DNA from: Orthonyx spaldingii
Taxonomy: Eukaryota; Chordata; Aves; Passeriformes; Orthonychidae
Direction of reading: 5' to 3'
DNA: 64,000 bases
Assembly (NCBI GenBank): GCA_013397795.1
Contig: VZTJ01003864.1
Coordinates: 57,158 to 121,157 of the forward strand
Shown here: in pieces, positions 46,792 through 58,859 of the stretch
Numbering within the stretch: position 1 is the stretch's first letter
Layout of the letters: each line of letters starts with the position of its first letter
Program-made: the position numbers and the translations under genes
The notes under the pieces: generated by a model
Seen by the model: only the letters and a program-made list of their open reading frames with translations
Databases searched by the model: none
What the model was told of the DNA's origin: nothing

Positions 46792-47369
46792 TGTGGTGGT
46801 GGGTTGACCTTGGCAGAACACCAGGCACCCATCAAGCCACTCTATCACTCCCTCTTCTCAGCTGAAGGAAAATAAGATGGAAAATAACTTCTAGGTTGAG
46901 ATAAGGCAATTTACTAAAGCAAAAACAAAAGTTTACATGCGTTGAAGCAAAGAGAAAAAAATAATTGTATTCTCTACTTCCCACCAGCAAGTGATGTTCA
47001 GCCGCTTCCCAGGAAGCAGGACTTCATCACATGTAGCAGTTGTTCCAGACAGCAAATACTGTAAATAACGAATGCACCCTGGTTTTTCTCCTTTTCTTAG
47101 CTTTTACATCAGAGCTGATGTTGTTCAGTATGGAATATCCCTTTGGTCAGGTGGGTCAGCTGGCCTGGCTGTGCCCCTTCCCAGGATCTTGCCCACTCCC
47201 AACCCCCTGATGGGGGAATGTTGGGGAGACACTGCTGATGCTGTGCCAGCTCTGCTCAACAGGAGTCAAACACTGCTGTGTCACCAACACCTCTCCAGCC
47301 ATCACTGCCCAGCAGAGCACTGTGAGGGCTGCCATGGAAAAATGAACTCAATCACAGACAAGCCCAATA
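46792..47369. mobile_element. Diverged avian ERV LTR
   Basis: The segment opens TGTGGTGGTGGGTTGACC and contains GGAATATCCCTTTGGTCAG with GTCAGCTGGCCTGGCTGTG near 47,130 to 47,175. It finishes with a GCACTGTGAGGGCTGCCATGG and CCCAATA segment near 47,320 to 47,369. I recognise this order of blocks as a common avian ERV LTR. The terminal CA is replaced by A-rich sequence, and I find no matching target-site duplication (CTTTAA on the left, unmatched on the right), so the right boundary is approximate or damaged. No internal viral region is present. Orientation and exact family are undetermined. Confidence 0.7.
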
Positions 47370-50300
47370 AAAATGCTTTTCTTCCTTCTTACTCAGGACT
47401 TCCTGGGTTAATAAAATTCTCCTTTTTAAAAACACTTCTGTAAACTTGTCACTAAAGAGGAAGTCAACACCCTGACACAGATAAGTTTAGGAGGTCAGAG
47501 TGGCCAGCAAACAGAGTGCTTGACTGCTCCCCTCCCAGCCAGGCTGTCTTTAAGTGAGCTTGGATGAACCAGGACTTTGGACCCGTGTTTGACCCTGGTG
47601 AGTATGTTTTGTTTCTATTTTTAAAGAACAGTGGGTGGCCTTTGGCAACAAAATGAGGATCCCAGCCTGCCTTAGCTAAGTTCTTGTCTTCCTCATAAAG
47701 AACAATTCATCCCATCTTTATCAATATGTAAAAGATCCTAAACATCATCAATCAGAAGGAGAGTACTCAGACCCACTAAATTCTTCTACAACAAGTTCAA
47801 TTTTTGAAAATCTGTACATTACTGTAGAAGCTTTTTTCATACTTCTGGTTGGTCCTACATGGCTCAGTGTTGAGCTGTGCAGATATACCCAAGCCATGTC
47901 TGAACACACACCAGGTCAGATATTGAAAGCAGGCTAACCATATTAATGGAATCTTCCAACCAGACAATCAGTCCTCCTGAAAAGCAAGATAAAGAAGCCA
48001 GGAAAGCCTGGCTGCCTCATTCAGGACTGTTGCAGTTTCTTTGTGTGTTCTTGCACTGTTCTGCATAAATACCCCTTGACTTACCAACTTCATTTATTTG
48101 CTGAAATTAATGCAACAGCATGCAGTTACTATGGTGATCTGGGCTCCCTGACTATCTTAGGCTAAATCCATACCCATGTGTGAGCTGGTTCTTGCAGTGC
48201 CTGAAGTTTGCTGGCTCCTGAGCACAACCAGACTGGAAGCCAACACGTAGGAATGGCTGGATGATCAGGGAATGTGGGTATCACTCACACAGAGACACTG
48301 GCTCTACAGTAGCTCTGGACTTTGTTGGGGCATCTCTATGTCCCTACACACTCCATGCACGGAGGGGACAAGCACAGGTAACCTTTAATCTTTATGAAGA
48401 AAGCAATGACACAATTCATGAATCCCAGCCTTGCTGCTCATGAACTTGGCATGCTGCTTTCCTTTTACCAGGCTCCTGCCTTTAGAGACAGGAGATAAGG
48501 GTAGTTCTGCACTATTCTCTTGACTGCAAAAGGCAAGACTTCAAAAGTAGGTGGAATTCACGCAGTGACAAAGTCCTCAAAGTCTCTGAAATACCTTGAA
48601 TGCTGTGAGATCCTCTGTTTCCAGGGCTTCAGGGCATTTCACAGATGCAGAGTTCTTTCATTGGTCTTCTGCATAAAGAGCTCAGTTTGTAATTACCAGA
48701 AGCAAGTAGGGAACTTCCAAGAGCTTTAACAATTTCTCTGTGGCTGGGAAAAGGGTGCACTTAATCAAAGCTGTGGTTTGCTGTGAATTACCCACTCAGC
48801 TGTTGATGGTGACTGGCTTTACTCTGCAGCTTGTTCATATTCCCTGGGGCCTCAGATACTTCCACACTGCCACAATGATTTTGTCTTGTTCACCTTTTTC
48901 TTCAGGAATAAATCTGTGTGTCCAGTGGTGTCTCAGTCAGCAAGTTTGTCTGCCTGGTGCAGCTCCCCGTGGCACACAAAGTTGTTCTGGAAAAGAACAA
49001 AGTTGTTCAGATGTGCTGTAACAAGGATGGTTTCCCTGCTAGGGTGGCACAGAAATGTTTGCTCTGTTGAGGGATTAAAGAACATCTGTAGAGTTTTCCG
49101 CTGACAAGATTGTGTCACTTCACAGCTGGTTGTTTGCAGAAGCACCCTGTCATTCCCCAAGCACCCTGAATGCAGCTGTGTGGTGCCCAGGGAAGGAAAG
49201 AGAAGTGGGGCTCCTCGCACATCTTTCCTGGCAGATGACTTACCTGCTACTTGGAGCACTAATCAGTGTCAGAACAACATGGACTACCAGGCTGGTAACA
49301 TATTTATAGGTAGATTTTGAAAAGTGTCTGTAGATGCAGAAATTTTGGTAAAATTAGGAAAAGCAAAAGAAAAGAAAAAAAAAGGGAAGACTCGGGGATA
49401 AGGGGAATGTATTTGCCTAAGAAATTTGGGATCTTAAAGCTCCCATTTTCTTAAGCAACTTTAAAAACCACAATGGAGATTCATGGATGTATTTGAGTTC
49501 TTTATCTATGGAAAGTTATTTCTTTGGATGTTCTTCCAATTCCCACTGAATCTGAAGCTCCTCAGGTGGTCTCCAGCATCTGATGCAGGGAGAGGAGGGG
49601 GCTGTGAGCTGCAGAGATGGTTCTTCATGGAGACCTGTGAGGCTGACAAAATGCTCATCCATGGGAATTGTGAAGGAGTGTCTCAAGCTGTTTCAAAGGT
49701 CTTTCCTGGAGATGGGAGTGGGGTGAGAAAGTGGAAAGACTGCAAAAAGAGGAGGCTTCAACATATCAAGTTCTCTAGCAACATCAAGGCAACAACTTTA
49801 GAATAAATTTGCAGATTGTTTTAACCAGTCTAAAGCAGCTCAGCTATCATGCAACAAGCCCACTGGGACAGGCACTGATGTGTCTGAGCTTTCAGCTCTG
49901 TCACACCTCTGCATTGTGAAGAGAACTGTCTCCCATGAAACTTCCCTTTGCAGAGCACACCAGAGACCCAGCTGGCTAACATGCCGTGCTCCCCCCACAC
50001 AGGCTTGCCTCTTATCCTTCCTTGTTTTGTTTTTCTTGCAATGAAAGAATTTATTTCAATGCCTTTTAAGCTGAAGGAATCTGCCTGCCGCTACTGTGCA
50101 CTGTAATTCTGCTGCCCTTCCAGCACAGCACAGCCCTTTCCTGTCCATGGCAGCTAAAGGAAAAGGAGAGGGGAATGAGATCTGGGCTACACTGAGGGGA
50201 TTATTTTAAAATGCTCATTGAGCAGATCATTTGGCGGTACATATGTCACCTGCCATTAAAATGAGAAAGGAATTTGCTCTTTTTTCTAGTACACAGCAGT

Positions 50301-52194
50301 GGGTTTTGTCTCATTGAAATGTAATCCAGGTAACTGCTCTATTCAGGGTGTAATTCCAACCCTGCAGTTTGGGAGTTACAGCTCTCTTTGACTCCTTAGG
50401 TAAACAAAGAGAATAAACTGTTCCCCAAAATAAATAAGAAGCAGAAGACTGGACCTTAAAGCTAAAAAACATCCTGTGTAACCATGCAATGTCTCTCCCC
50501 TTATCTCTGTGTGTCCACATGTCTCCGTGTGACTTGCACAATCGCCAGTCCACATCACCAATGCAGTGAATTGGGTATCTGTGGGTTTTTGTGTGCACTG
50601 GCCAGTTCTCCCCACCCATGTCAGAGAAGAAACAAAAGAGAGGATTTTGTTATTCAAAACACTTCATAGCCATGGCAGCCTGAAATTAAACAGAAATGCC
50701 CTTTTTTTAAGGTGTAGGAACTAGACTTCAGCTAGCAGGTAAAGTATTTAAAACCAGATCCAAGCAGTGGTAAGGCTTTTTCAAGGCTGTGATGCTTGAG
50801 AAATGAAGGTCAAGGAACCCTGAGTCAGTGAAGACTTGGGTGATAGCAGGCCTTATGCAGGGCCAAAAGAGGGTAAATAGTGGCTGTAAGGCCAGCAGGA
50901 GCCACCAAGGTCATCTCTGCTGAACTCCTGCATGATGTGCAGCAGCATTTCACCTGTGCCTCCCACAGCAAGCACATGGCTCCAGGCTCAGCATCAGTCC
51001 CTTTAGAAGGGCACAGAGCCAGCCTAAACCCTCAGTCTTGAGTAAAGGTATCAAATGGTGGATAACACCCCACTGGCCTCAAGAAAGAGATGTTAGAGGA
51101 TGGGCTTGGATTTGGCCTGGTAAACCTCTCAGACCACTGCTGTCATGTCCTAGCTAGGACTAACACCCTCTAGGCACAGAAATTGGCCTGGTTCCTGCCT
51201 CAGAAGGGAGATGTTAGGCCTTGAGCTTGTTCACAAGTTAAGCTGTTGGTTGATGTCTCTTAGCCAAGAGAAAAGACTTCAGATATGTAAGGAACCCCAG
51301 CCCTAAGGAGTTAATCCTCTTGGAGGAGCATGCTCCAGAGGGAGTCTCCCTCCCCCTTTCACAGCTGCAGGGAGCTGAGTACTTTTTGTGGGTCACTGTC
51401 AGCATCAAAGGTGGGACAAAACCTCCTTGGTGTCACCTTCTGGTGAACCTTTGTTCTCCTTTTTCTGAAGAGTTTCCAAGTCTCACCAGGGTGAGACAGT
51501 GTCAAAACCAATGTTCAAAGATGCTTAATCACTGAGTGAAATATGAATCAGGACCCATCCCCTGTCCCAAAGGCAGATCCAGCTGGCAGCACACCTCCCT
51601 TGTTTATCCTGCTTGTTCATTAGCCTTGTTTTGATGAACTTTCACCTCACAAATATATTTAGATTCACTTTGCAGACACTGTCTCTCGTTGGATACAGTA
51701 AAGTTGGGGTTGTACCTAGGAAGTATAAGGCAAGTTGTGACTCCAAAATACTCCTGTACCTGCACAAGGAGGCATGTGAAAAGGTTGGTTAAAGGTGAAT
51801 TCAAGGGCTCTAAGGCAAAATCTGTCTGGGCTACAGGATGTGTGAGGTACTTAGAACTCTGTGCTTTGTCTGGTTTCTGCTTCTTGACTTCTAACCGAGC
51901 ATCTGAAGCCTCTCCTCAGACCTTCAACGTGCTGTGACCTGCAAGCACAGAACCCTGCCAGCTCCATGGGAGCCCCCCTGAAGGGCTACCAGTCACCCAC
52001 ACGGCTCCCACACGCACTCAAGAGATCCTCATTGATTTGCACAATAATGCAAAATTCAAAACTAGATCCTCCCAAAATCTCCAAATTGATGTTAAAATAG
52101 CATTCAATATTGTAACACATTTTGGAAAGTTTTGGGTTGCATTCTGCATTCTGAACCTTCAGGGCACATTCAATACATGTTCCTAGCAAAACTA
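47370..52194. other. Unique non-coding sequence, nothing recognised
   Basis: I see no supported gene, RNA gene or repeat family. A strong splice-donor-like CTGGTGAGT occurs at 47595 to 47603 without any recognisable exon before it. Frames of up to 108 codons show no domain. Confidence 0.5.
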
Positions 52195-52350
52195 GGAATA
52201 GTGTATATATGGACTAAAACACGATTAATATACATTTACAATATACTTAAGTATTACTATATAAACATTATATTCATATAATTCATCAAAGCTATAAATA
52301 TTATTTGGAAATATTATTATTTTTCGAAATCATAAGATATTCCCATGTAT
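52195..52350. other. AT-rich patch
   Basis: A stretch of about 150 bp is very rich in A and T, with many ATAT, ATTA and TATT steps. It has no gene and no clear repeat unit. Such patches are often proposed as matrix-attachment DNA, but nothing here demonstrates that. Confidence 0.6.
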
Positions 52351-52479
52351 ATTTTTTTCCTGTGATAGTGTTAATTTTCTTTATAGCAGCTCATATGGTG
52401 CTGGATTTGTGCTGAAAGTCAATGTTTTCATTACTGCTGAGCAGAGCTTACACAGAGCCAAGGGCTTTTCTTCTCCTCA

Positions 52480-52498
52480 CCCCACCCCACCCCACCCC
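52480..52498 (-). other. G-quadruplex motif on the minus strand
   Basis: Four runs of four C, separated by single A bases, lie at 52480-52483, 52485-52488, 52490-52493 and 52495-52498. On the minus strand these are four G4 runs with one-base T loops, among the most stable quadruplex arrangements known. A fifth, shorter C pair follows at 52500. It can also be seen as a small CCCCA microsatellite. Confidence 0.9.
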
Positions 52499-52502
52499 AC
52501 CA

Positions 52503-55500
52503 GTGAGGAGACTGTGGGGGAACAAGGAGTTGGGAGGGGACACAGATGGGACAACTGACCCCAAGTGACCCAAGGGATGTTCCAGACCACATGGGGTCAC
52601 ACTCAGTGTATAAATCTGGGGGACAAGAAGGAAGAAGGCACATTCAGAGTGATGGTGTTTGTCTTCCCAGGTAGGGAGATCCCTGTTTTCCCAGGGATGT
52701 CTGACCACCTGCCTGCCCATGGGAAGTGGGGAATGAATTCCTTTGCTCGGGCACGCCGTTTTTGCTTTACCTGTTAAACTGTTTCTAACTCAACCCACGA
52801 ATCTTCTCACTTTCACCCTTCCACTTCTCTCCCCTATCCCACATGAGGGGATGAGCTGACTATCAGGGTTGAACCACAACACCCCCAAAAAGCTATTCCC
52901 AGAAATGGGGGATTTCAGTGAAACAGCAACACTTCTGTGCACTGTGTTTGCTCAAATAGTGGCAGTGATTTTTTCTCCCCTTCAGATTTTGTCAGAGATG
53001 AAGCCTTAGCACAGATCAGTTCTAGAATTGCCACACAAATATGGCTTGTTACATCAGTAATTTGAATGCTGGGTATTCAGAAATGACAATTCAGCTTTCT
53101 AAAGCCAAGCACTAAAAAGTAAAAGCTGTTTCTAAAAGTCCATGAATAACTTGCTTACTCAATGACATCCACAAATCCAGTGTCAGAGTTAAATTTTGAA
53201 TTCCATAGACTTTAATTTGCAGAAACACATTCAGCCTCTGCATATGCTACCTTGGGAGATGAAGATCCATCTGAAAAAGTCTATAAATTTGAAAAATAAC
53301 TCTCATAAAAACTAATGTGATTTATGTAAGCACATTAAGGGGAAAATACCCTGAACAGTTGGTTTAAGTGCTTAGACTTCTTTAACTTAATATTTCCATA
53401 TGGTTACATTGTAATTTTAGAATTTTTTTTGTTGCTTCATACCCTTCTTTGTTAAATTTGAGAAACAAATCAAGGTACTGGCACAAAGAAATTAAGCAAC
53501 AAAGATGCCTGCAATGAGTGCTTGATTGTTCCCACATGAAGCAATGTTTCTTTCCACAAATTCCCCTAATCCTCAAGGAAACATTATTCCAATTGTCACA
53601 GGGTTGTTTGTGTGAGGTTGTGAACAGATGATCGTAAAAATTTTCTGATATAAAAAGCATAAAAATAAGTGAAGAAATGAACAAACTACATTTATTTTTT
53701 TAAAAAAGCAGGATTACATTAGCTAAGTAAAGATTAGTTTCAAAATGCCAGACATGGTTTGAATTCTTACTGAATTGTTTCATGTTTTTAACACTCTCAC
53801 ATTCATCCCACAGGATTTTCACTTTTGCCTAGACTTTACTACCCCTGCAATGATCCACCACTAAAAATACTCAGTTTATCTGGAGCTCTCAAACTGGCTT
53901 ATGTGCCATTTTTTAACTACAGCTTCCAAAGGTTTTGAAAAGGATCATTTAAACCAGCACAACACATTGTGTGAACCTTCTCAAATCAATGCAAGCCCAC
54001 ATTATATTGATTTAACTGAAGTTGATTCCTACCAACTAAAACTAAATGGATCCAAATCACTTTTAGAGCAATGTGGAGCTGCAGGGGAGTGGTGTGATCT
54101 CACCTGCACATCTCAGCTCACTGACCATAATATTGTACAGCAAAATTCAACCAGAAAAATCAAATTTTTTGAGGAATCTCTTCTCCACTGCAATTTATTC
54201 TTCCTGTCCCAAAAGAACATGGTAAGAGCAAGTGAGAAGGCAAAGTAATAAATACCATAATCAATTTGCTTCCATTCATATTGGACCATTTTATGAGAAA
54301 GAGGAGGTTGATATTCAGATGATGCAGCAAGCGTAGGCCGAAACTTGGTTCTCTAGCATGGCCTGAACATCTGTGGGGGCACAGACAGAGCTAAGTAAAA
54401 ATGGCAACACTTATCCAAAAGTGCTGCTCATTTTCCTGAAAGTATCTGCAGTCACAGCTGGTAAGCATGATGGGGGAAGAAGACAGGGATGGAGAGAGAA
54501 TGGGGAAAACAGAGGAGAGAAGAGAGAGGGACAGATGGGGATAGGACTCACCTGAGCTGCTCTTGCATCTTGTGGTGGAAGATCTCCATATGGAGCAGCA
54601 GCATTCTCTTGGGAAAACTTCTTATTTCTCCCAGCCAGAAAGACTGGAAGTTCCCCCTCAGCCACCCATTCAAGTAGGCAATGTATAAATATATCATATT
54701 TATCACATGAGAACATTCCAACCAGACATTCTCAACACAGGGATAAGATGCTGGCCAGGAGAAAGGATTTTCATTACAATTCTTTCCTTCAGACCTAATA
54801 AGCCACAATGGATTGATGATCAACACCCCAACATTTAACACACTTTGTATGAATAAAGAGAACATGGTGAGATACACAAATCTTTTGGGATTTGTTGCAG
54901 AGAATATGTAATTCTTAGCATGTCTTCTTCAAGTGACAGAGGAAAAAAAAAGCCATCAAGAATGGATTTGTTGCAATCTGCTTGATAACCTGACAGATGT
55001 AAGAATTTATTTAACAATAAAACACCTGGCAGCTGTCTGGCAGGGCTGGTGGCTGAGCCTGGTATGAGTAGATTCAGCTGAATGGAAGTAATGTTCATGT
55101 TGGAAACCAAGCTGGATGGAAAGAGCTGAAACCTGTGATGCAGCAATGGTTTTTAGCATGAGAAAAATGGAAAACAGCTATGGAACAAAAATATCAAGAT
55201 CAATAGTTACAAAATCTGCTCTTTTTCCAGGGGACCATAATTATTAAGGCATTTTCTCATCAGTGACACATGCAACTCATTCAAAAGGTGCAATCAATAG
55301 CAAGTATAGTCTGTGCACAGCATAAGTATTGAAATCCAACTCTATCTCCCTAACCAGATTTTCAGTGAACTGCCCTTGTGTGCACTCCCAGCACTTGAGA
55401 GTGAGTCCTCTCATACATAGGCATTAACACCAAGCATCTGCTGGAGATCTGCAGTCTCATCAGTGTGATGTGCAGAGGAGGAAGCCAAGGAAATGATTCA

Positions 55501-57385
55501 AAGCTGGGAAAATGCCTTAATCCAAAAGTCAGATTCATCTTGCCTAAATACAGAAGTCTATAAGGCAGGCAGTGACATGAGGGGTAGCCAGCACAGAGGT
55601 CCTTGACTGCTGCTAGAGAGAAATAGGAATTGCTCTGAGGGACATTTTTCTGGTCTGGTTTAAAGATTCACTTTGGGATGAGATGAATTTCACTCTGACA
55701 GGGCTCATTTCTCTGAGCTGACTCCAAAGGGATGGTGACTAGTTCTGTACAGCCATCTGTTGGGTAGAAGGGCACATCTGGCCAGATATATCCATGTGAG
55801 AGACTGGAAAAGTTCAATCTACTTAATTCATCAAGCAGATTACTGTGCTAACATATCAAGGAGCACCTTCAAAGACAGTTTTGTTTCCAATGGGCATTGT
55901 TAACAGCAAAAAGAAACAGGAATTAACAGGTATAGGCTGAAGCCAGATACGTGCAAAGAAAATACAAAATGAAGGGTTTCACACAATGAGTGAGACAAGC
56001 CACTGCTCAACAGTAGAAGAGGTGGCTTCTTGATCTCTGGGAGTCTCCAAGATCTTTATGAAACATCAGTGCTCCAGTTCCACTTAATACAGATTAAATG
56101 AATAAGCCTATTAACCTGAATAAAACTGTGTTGCTCCCTAAATCAGACCAGATTACTCATCCAGAACTTGTGGCTGGTCCCCATCTTGAATTTGTTTTAA
56201 AACCTGCATACTTTTCTATACCTAAAAATCTTCTCCTGTGTTCTGTGGGGGAAATAAATAAATACAAAGAAGTACAGTAGGTTCTTTTGTCTGTAAAAAA
56301 GAGATAACCTTTTCGAAATTAAATGTGTTCTGCACAGTCATGGCAGTGAGCAGAAGGATTTCATCTGCACAGACAGCAACAATTTTGCAACCAAATAGAA
56401 CAAGTCACTGGAGCTGCTGCCCCTGGAATCAGTGGTTCTTCAGTCTTGTACTTGCTTCTAGTGACAAATGGAGGTTAATGGGGTTGAGTTTGTTCAGCCC
56501 CTTCCAGGAGGTACCAGTGTCCATAACCACCTAGTTTCTAAGATAACAAGAAATATTTGCCCTGAGCTCTGCATTGCTGGCTCAGTTTGGATCTTAGAGA
56601 ATTCAGTAGAACATGTTCTACAGCTTCATGTGAACTGCTGCCAGCTCCTCTGGCTCCTCTGTGAAGCAAAGTTAGAGCATCACCAGGGCAGCTGGAAGGT
56701 GATGCATGCATTGTGTGTTGTCCTCATGTCTTTACACACAGTCTTTCTTGCTTTGCACATTTTCCTTGATGTAAAACAAGAAATAGTTTTGTGGAAACAT
56801 GAAGCTACCTTTCTTTATATAAGGAAGTGTTGGTCTAATGTGTTAAGGCAGGTTATTTTCTCAAACAGGAAACCATATAATATATTTGTCAGGAATGCAT
56901 CAAGCCCCATATGTAAGCTTCAGAGAATTTGTTCTTCCTGGAGGCTTTCTTGCATCTTTTTGACTTTTGATATGATGGTTACCAGCATTATTTTAATTTA
57001 CAGCCTGAATACGTTCACCTGCACATGATACTATTTTCTCCTTCATCTGCTTTACATCCCCCCTTCCCTGACATTTACTTCCCTATCAATCAACAGCAAT
57101 AGGATCTCACCTCAGCTTTCATTTTACAAGGCTGAGCAAATCTCATTCGCCCATTTCATAGCTTCATCCTGCCAGCAGCTTAAAGTCATCATGTACATCA
57201 CAATCTTCCCCCTCCTACACTGGAAGCAAGTAAAGAGCTCTTATCCCAAGGCAGATTGTTCTATAAATTTCTAAGGGTGAGGTTCACTTCAGTTACCTTG
57301 CCCTAAAGGACATTTTGACAGCTCCCTCAGATGTGCTGACTGCTCTCCAGCACTTAATCCCTCAGTCCAGGTAACTCTTCCTAGA
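52503..57385. other. Unique non-coding sequence containing the longest ORF
   Basis: I support no gene. The longest open frame of the window, 186 codons, lies at 56468 to 57028 on the plus strand. It is rich in Cys, Leu, Val and Ile, shows no domain I know and is not longer than chance allows. Within it, 56606 to 56621 is a perfect 16-bp palindrome, GTAGAACATGTTCTAC, which contains a p53-type decamer. Confidence 0.5.
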
Positions 57386-57437
57386 CGTGCCTTGGAGGTC
57401 GTTTCCAATCCTAATGATTCCATAATTCTGTGATTTA
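57386..57437 (+). mobile_element. CR1 3' terminal remnant
   Basis: The sequence TGCCTTGGAGGTCGTTTCCAA, followed by CCTAATGATTCCATAATTCTGTG, has the form of the last 50 bases of a CR1 in sense orientation, including the terminal ATTCYRTG-type octamer repeat. Anything upstream is too diverged to call. The copy is very short and old. Confidence 0.6.
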
Positions 57438-57755
57438 TCTGGATACCTTCTCTTCCTGAGTGGTGGTCTTACCTGTTATCTGGGCTGATGTCACACCCTG
57501 CTTCAAAGAGATGTGCTGTGCAGCACTTTGAACTACCCTGGGCATGCCCCTTGCTCCAGGGCCTGTTTCTGCACCCTGGCTGCAGGCACAGCCTTGTACA
57601 TCGGGTGAGCTGCTGCAGTGGTGAAGGCAAGCACCTCAACACCAGGAAAAAACTGTACATCCAATGAGATCACAGGAGATTGGGAAATGTTCCCATGTAT
57701 TCTTAGGAAGCTGGTTTGGATCCACTTCCACTAAAAGCACCAAAGACTCTGTACC
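57438..57755. other. Short spacer between CR1 copies
   Basis: I see nothing here. A 63-codon minus-strand frame has no recognisable content. Confidence 0.5.
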
Positions 57756-58530
57756 TTCACAGAACCATGGTTTTGTTTGGGCTGGAAGGGACCATAAAGA
57801 TCATCTAATTCCAACCCATCTGCAATAAGCAGAGACACCTTTCACTAGATCAGGTTGCTCAGATACCCATCCAACCTGGACTTGAACATTTCCAGGGATA
57901 GGGCATCCACAGCTTCTCTGAACAACCTGTTCCAATGCCTTACCACCCTCACAGGAAACAATTCCTTTATAATACACAATCTAAATCTACTTTGTCTCAT
58001 TTCAAAGCCATTCCCCCTTGTCCCAGCACTACATACCTTTGGAAAATGTCCCTCTACAGCTCTCTTGTAGCTCCTTTAGGTCCCAGAAGGTGCTGTAAGT
58101 TCTTCTCAGTGACTTTTCTCACCTGGGCTGAACAAGCCCAAATCTCTCAGCCTCTCTTCAGAGGAGAGGTGCTCCAATCCTCTGATCATCTTCAAGGTTA
58201 CATTTGGAATTCCAACAGGTCCACATTCTTTGCATGTTGGGGACCCCAGAGCTGGGTGCAGTACCCCAGGTGGGATCTCACCAGAGCAGAGCAGAGGGGG
58301 AGAATCCCCTTCCTCCCCTGCTGCCCACGGGGCTTTGGATGCAGCCCAGGACACGTTTGGTTTCTGGGCTGCCAGAGCACATTGCTGGGTCATGTTCAGC
58401 TTCTGATCCACCAACACCTCCAAGTCCTTCTCCTCAGGGTCTCTTGATCTGTCCATCCCCCAGTCTGTGTTTGTGCTTGGAATTGCCTCAATTCATGTGC
58501 AGGATAGCCCATGCTTAGCACACATGGACT
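57756..58530 (-). mobile_element. CR1 LINE fragment with frameshifted ORF2 C-terminus
   Basis: The plus strand reads as CR1 complement from GGGCTGGAAGGGACC near 57,780, through CAACCTGTTCCAATGCC, to the reverse-transcriptase end near 58,500. On the minus strand, one frame carries EEKDLEVLVDQKLNMTQQC, a second carries ILPLCSALVRSHLGYC and LWGPQHAKN, and the first frame resumes with MIRGLEHLSSEERLRDLGLF. Two frameshifts thus break the ORF, and the copy is dead. It is closer to its family than the other CR1 pieces here. Plus-strand frames at 57855 to 58518 are antisense shadows. Confidence 0.92.
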
Positions 58531-58859
58531 CTGCACTGCCAGTCTGGTTCTACTCTTAGCCCCCACGAAAGCAGCCAATTACCTGAGCATCTTTTCTCTG
58601 CTTAACCAAAGTGCAGGTAAACACCATATCCTATATTAATCTTTGCCTGAGAATCATTTCTTGTTTTAGTAAACTTACAAGTTAATCTTGTTTATTATCC
58701 CTCCAATAAACACAGATTTGCATTTTAGCCCATTTTGTATTTATTTCCAGATGTTAAATAAGTTTTTTCCTTCGAGATTTACTCTAAGAAATCACACTAT
58801 ATTAAGCTTAGATTAATCGTTCTCTGGTTTTCTAAAGCACTTTTTTCTTTCAATTTCTT
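58531..58859. other. Spacer between two LINE remnants
   Basis: I see no gene. It separates a younger CR1 3' half from an older endonuclease fossil on the same strand and may contain more decayed LINE sequence. Confidence 0.45.

Noticed and set aside
56606..56621. Palindrome GTAGAACATGTTCTAC containing a p53 decamer and glucocorticoid-like half-sites
   Set aside because: A p53 site needs a second decamer nearby, and a glucocorticoid element needs a three-base spacer. Neither is present.
57855..58518. Plus-strand frames sharing NLFQCLTTLTG with a minus-strand frame at 46552-46848, which looks like a small gene family
   Set aside because: Both are antisense translations of the conserved CR1 3' UTR. 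The resemblance comes from the repeat, not from a gene family.
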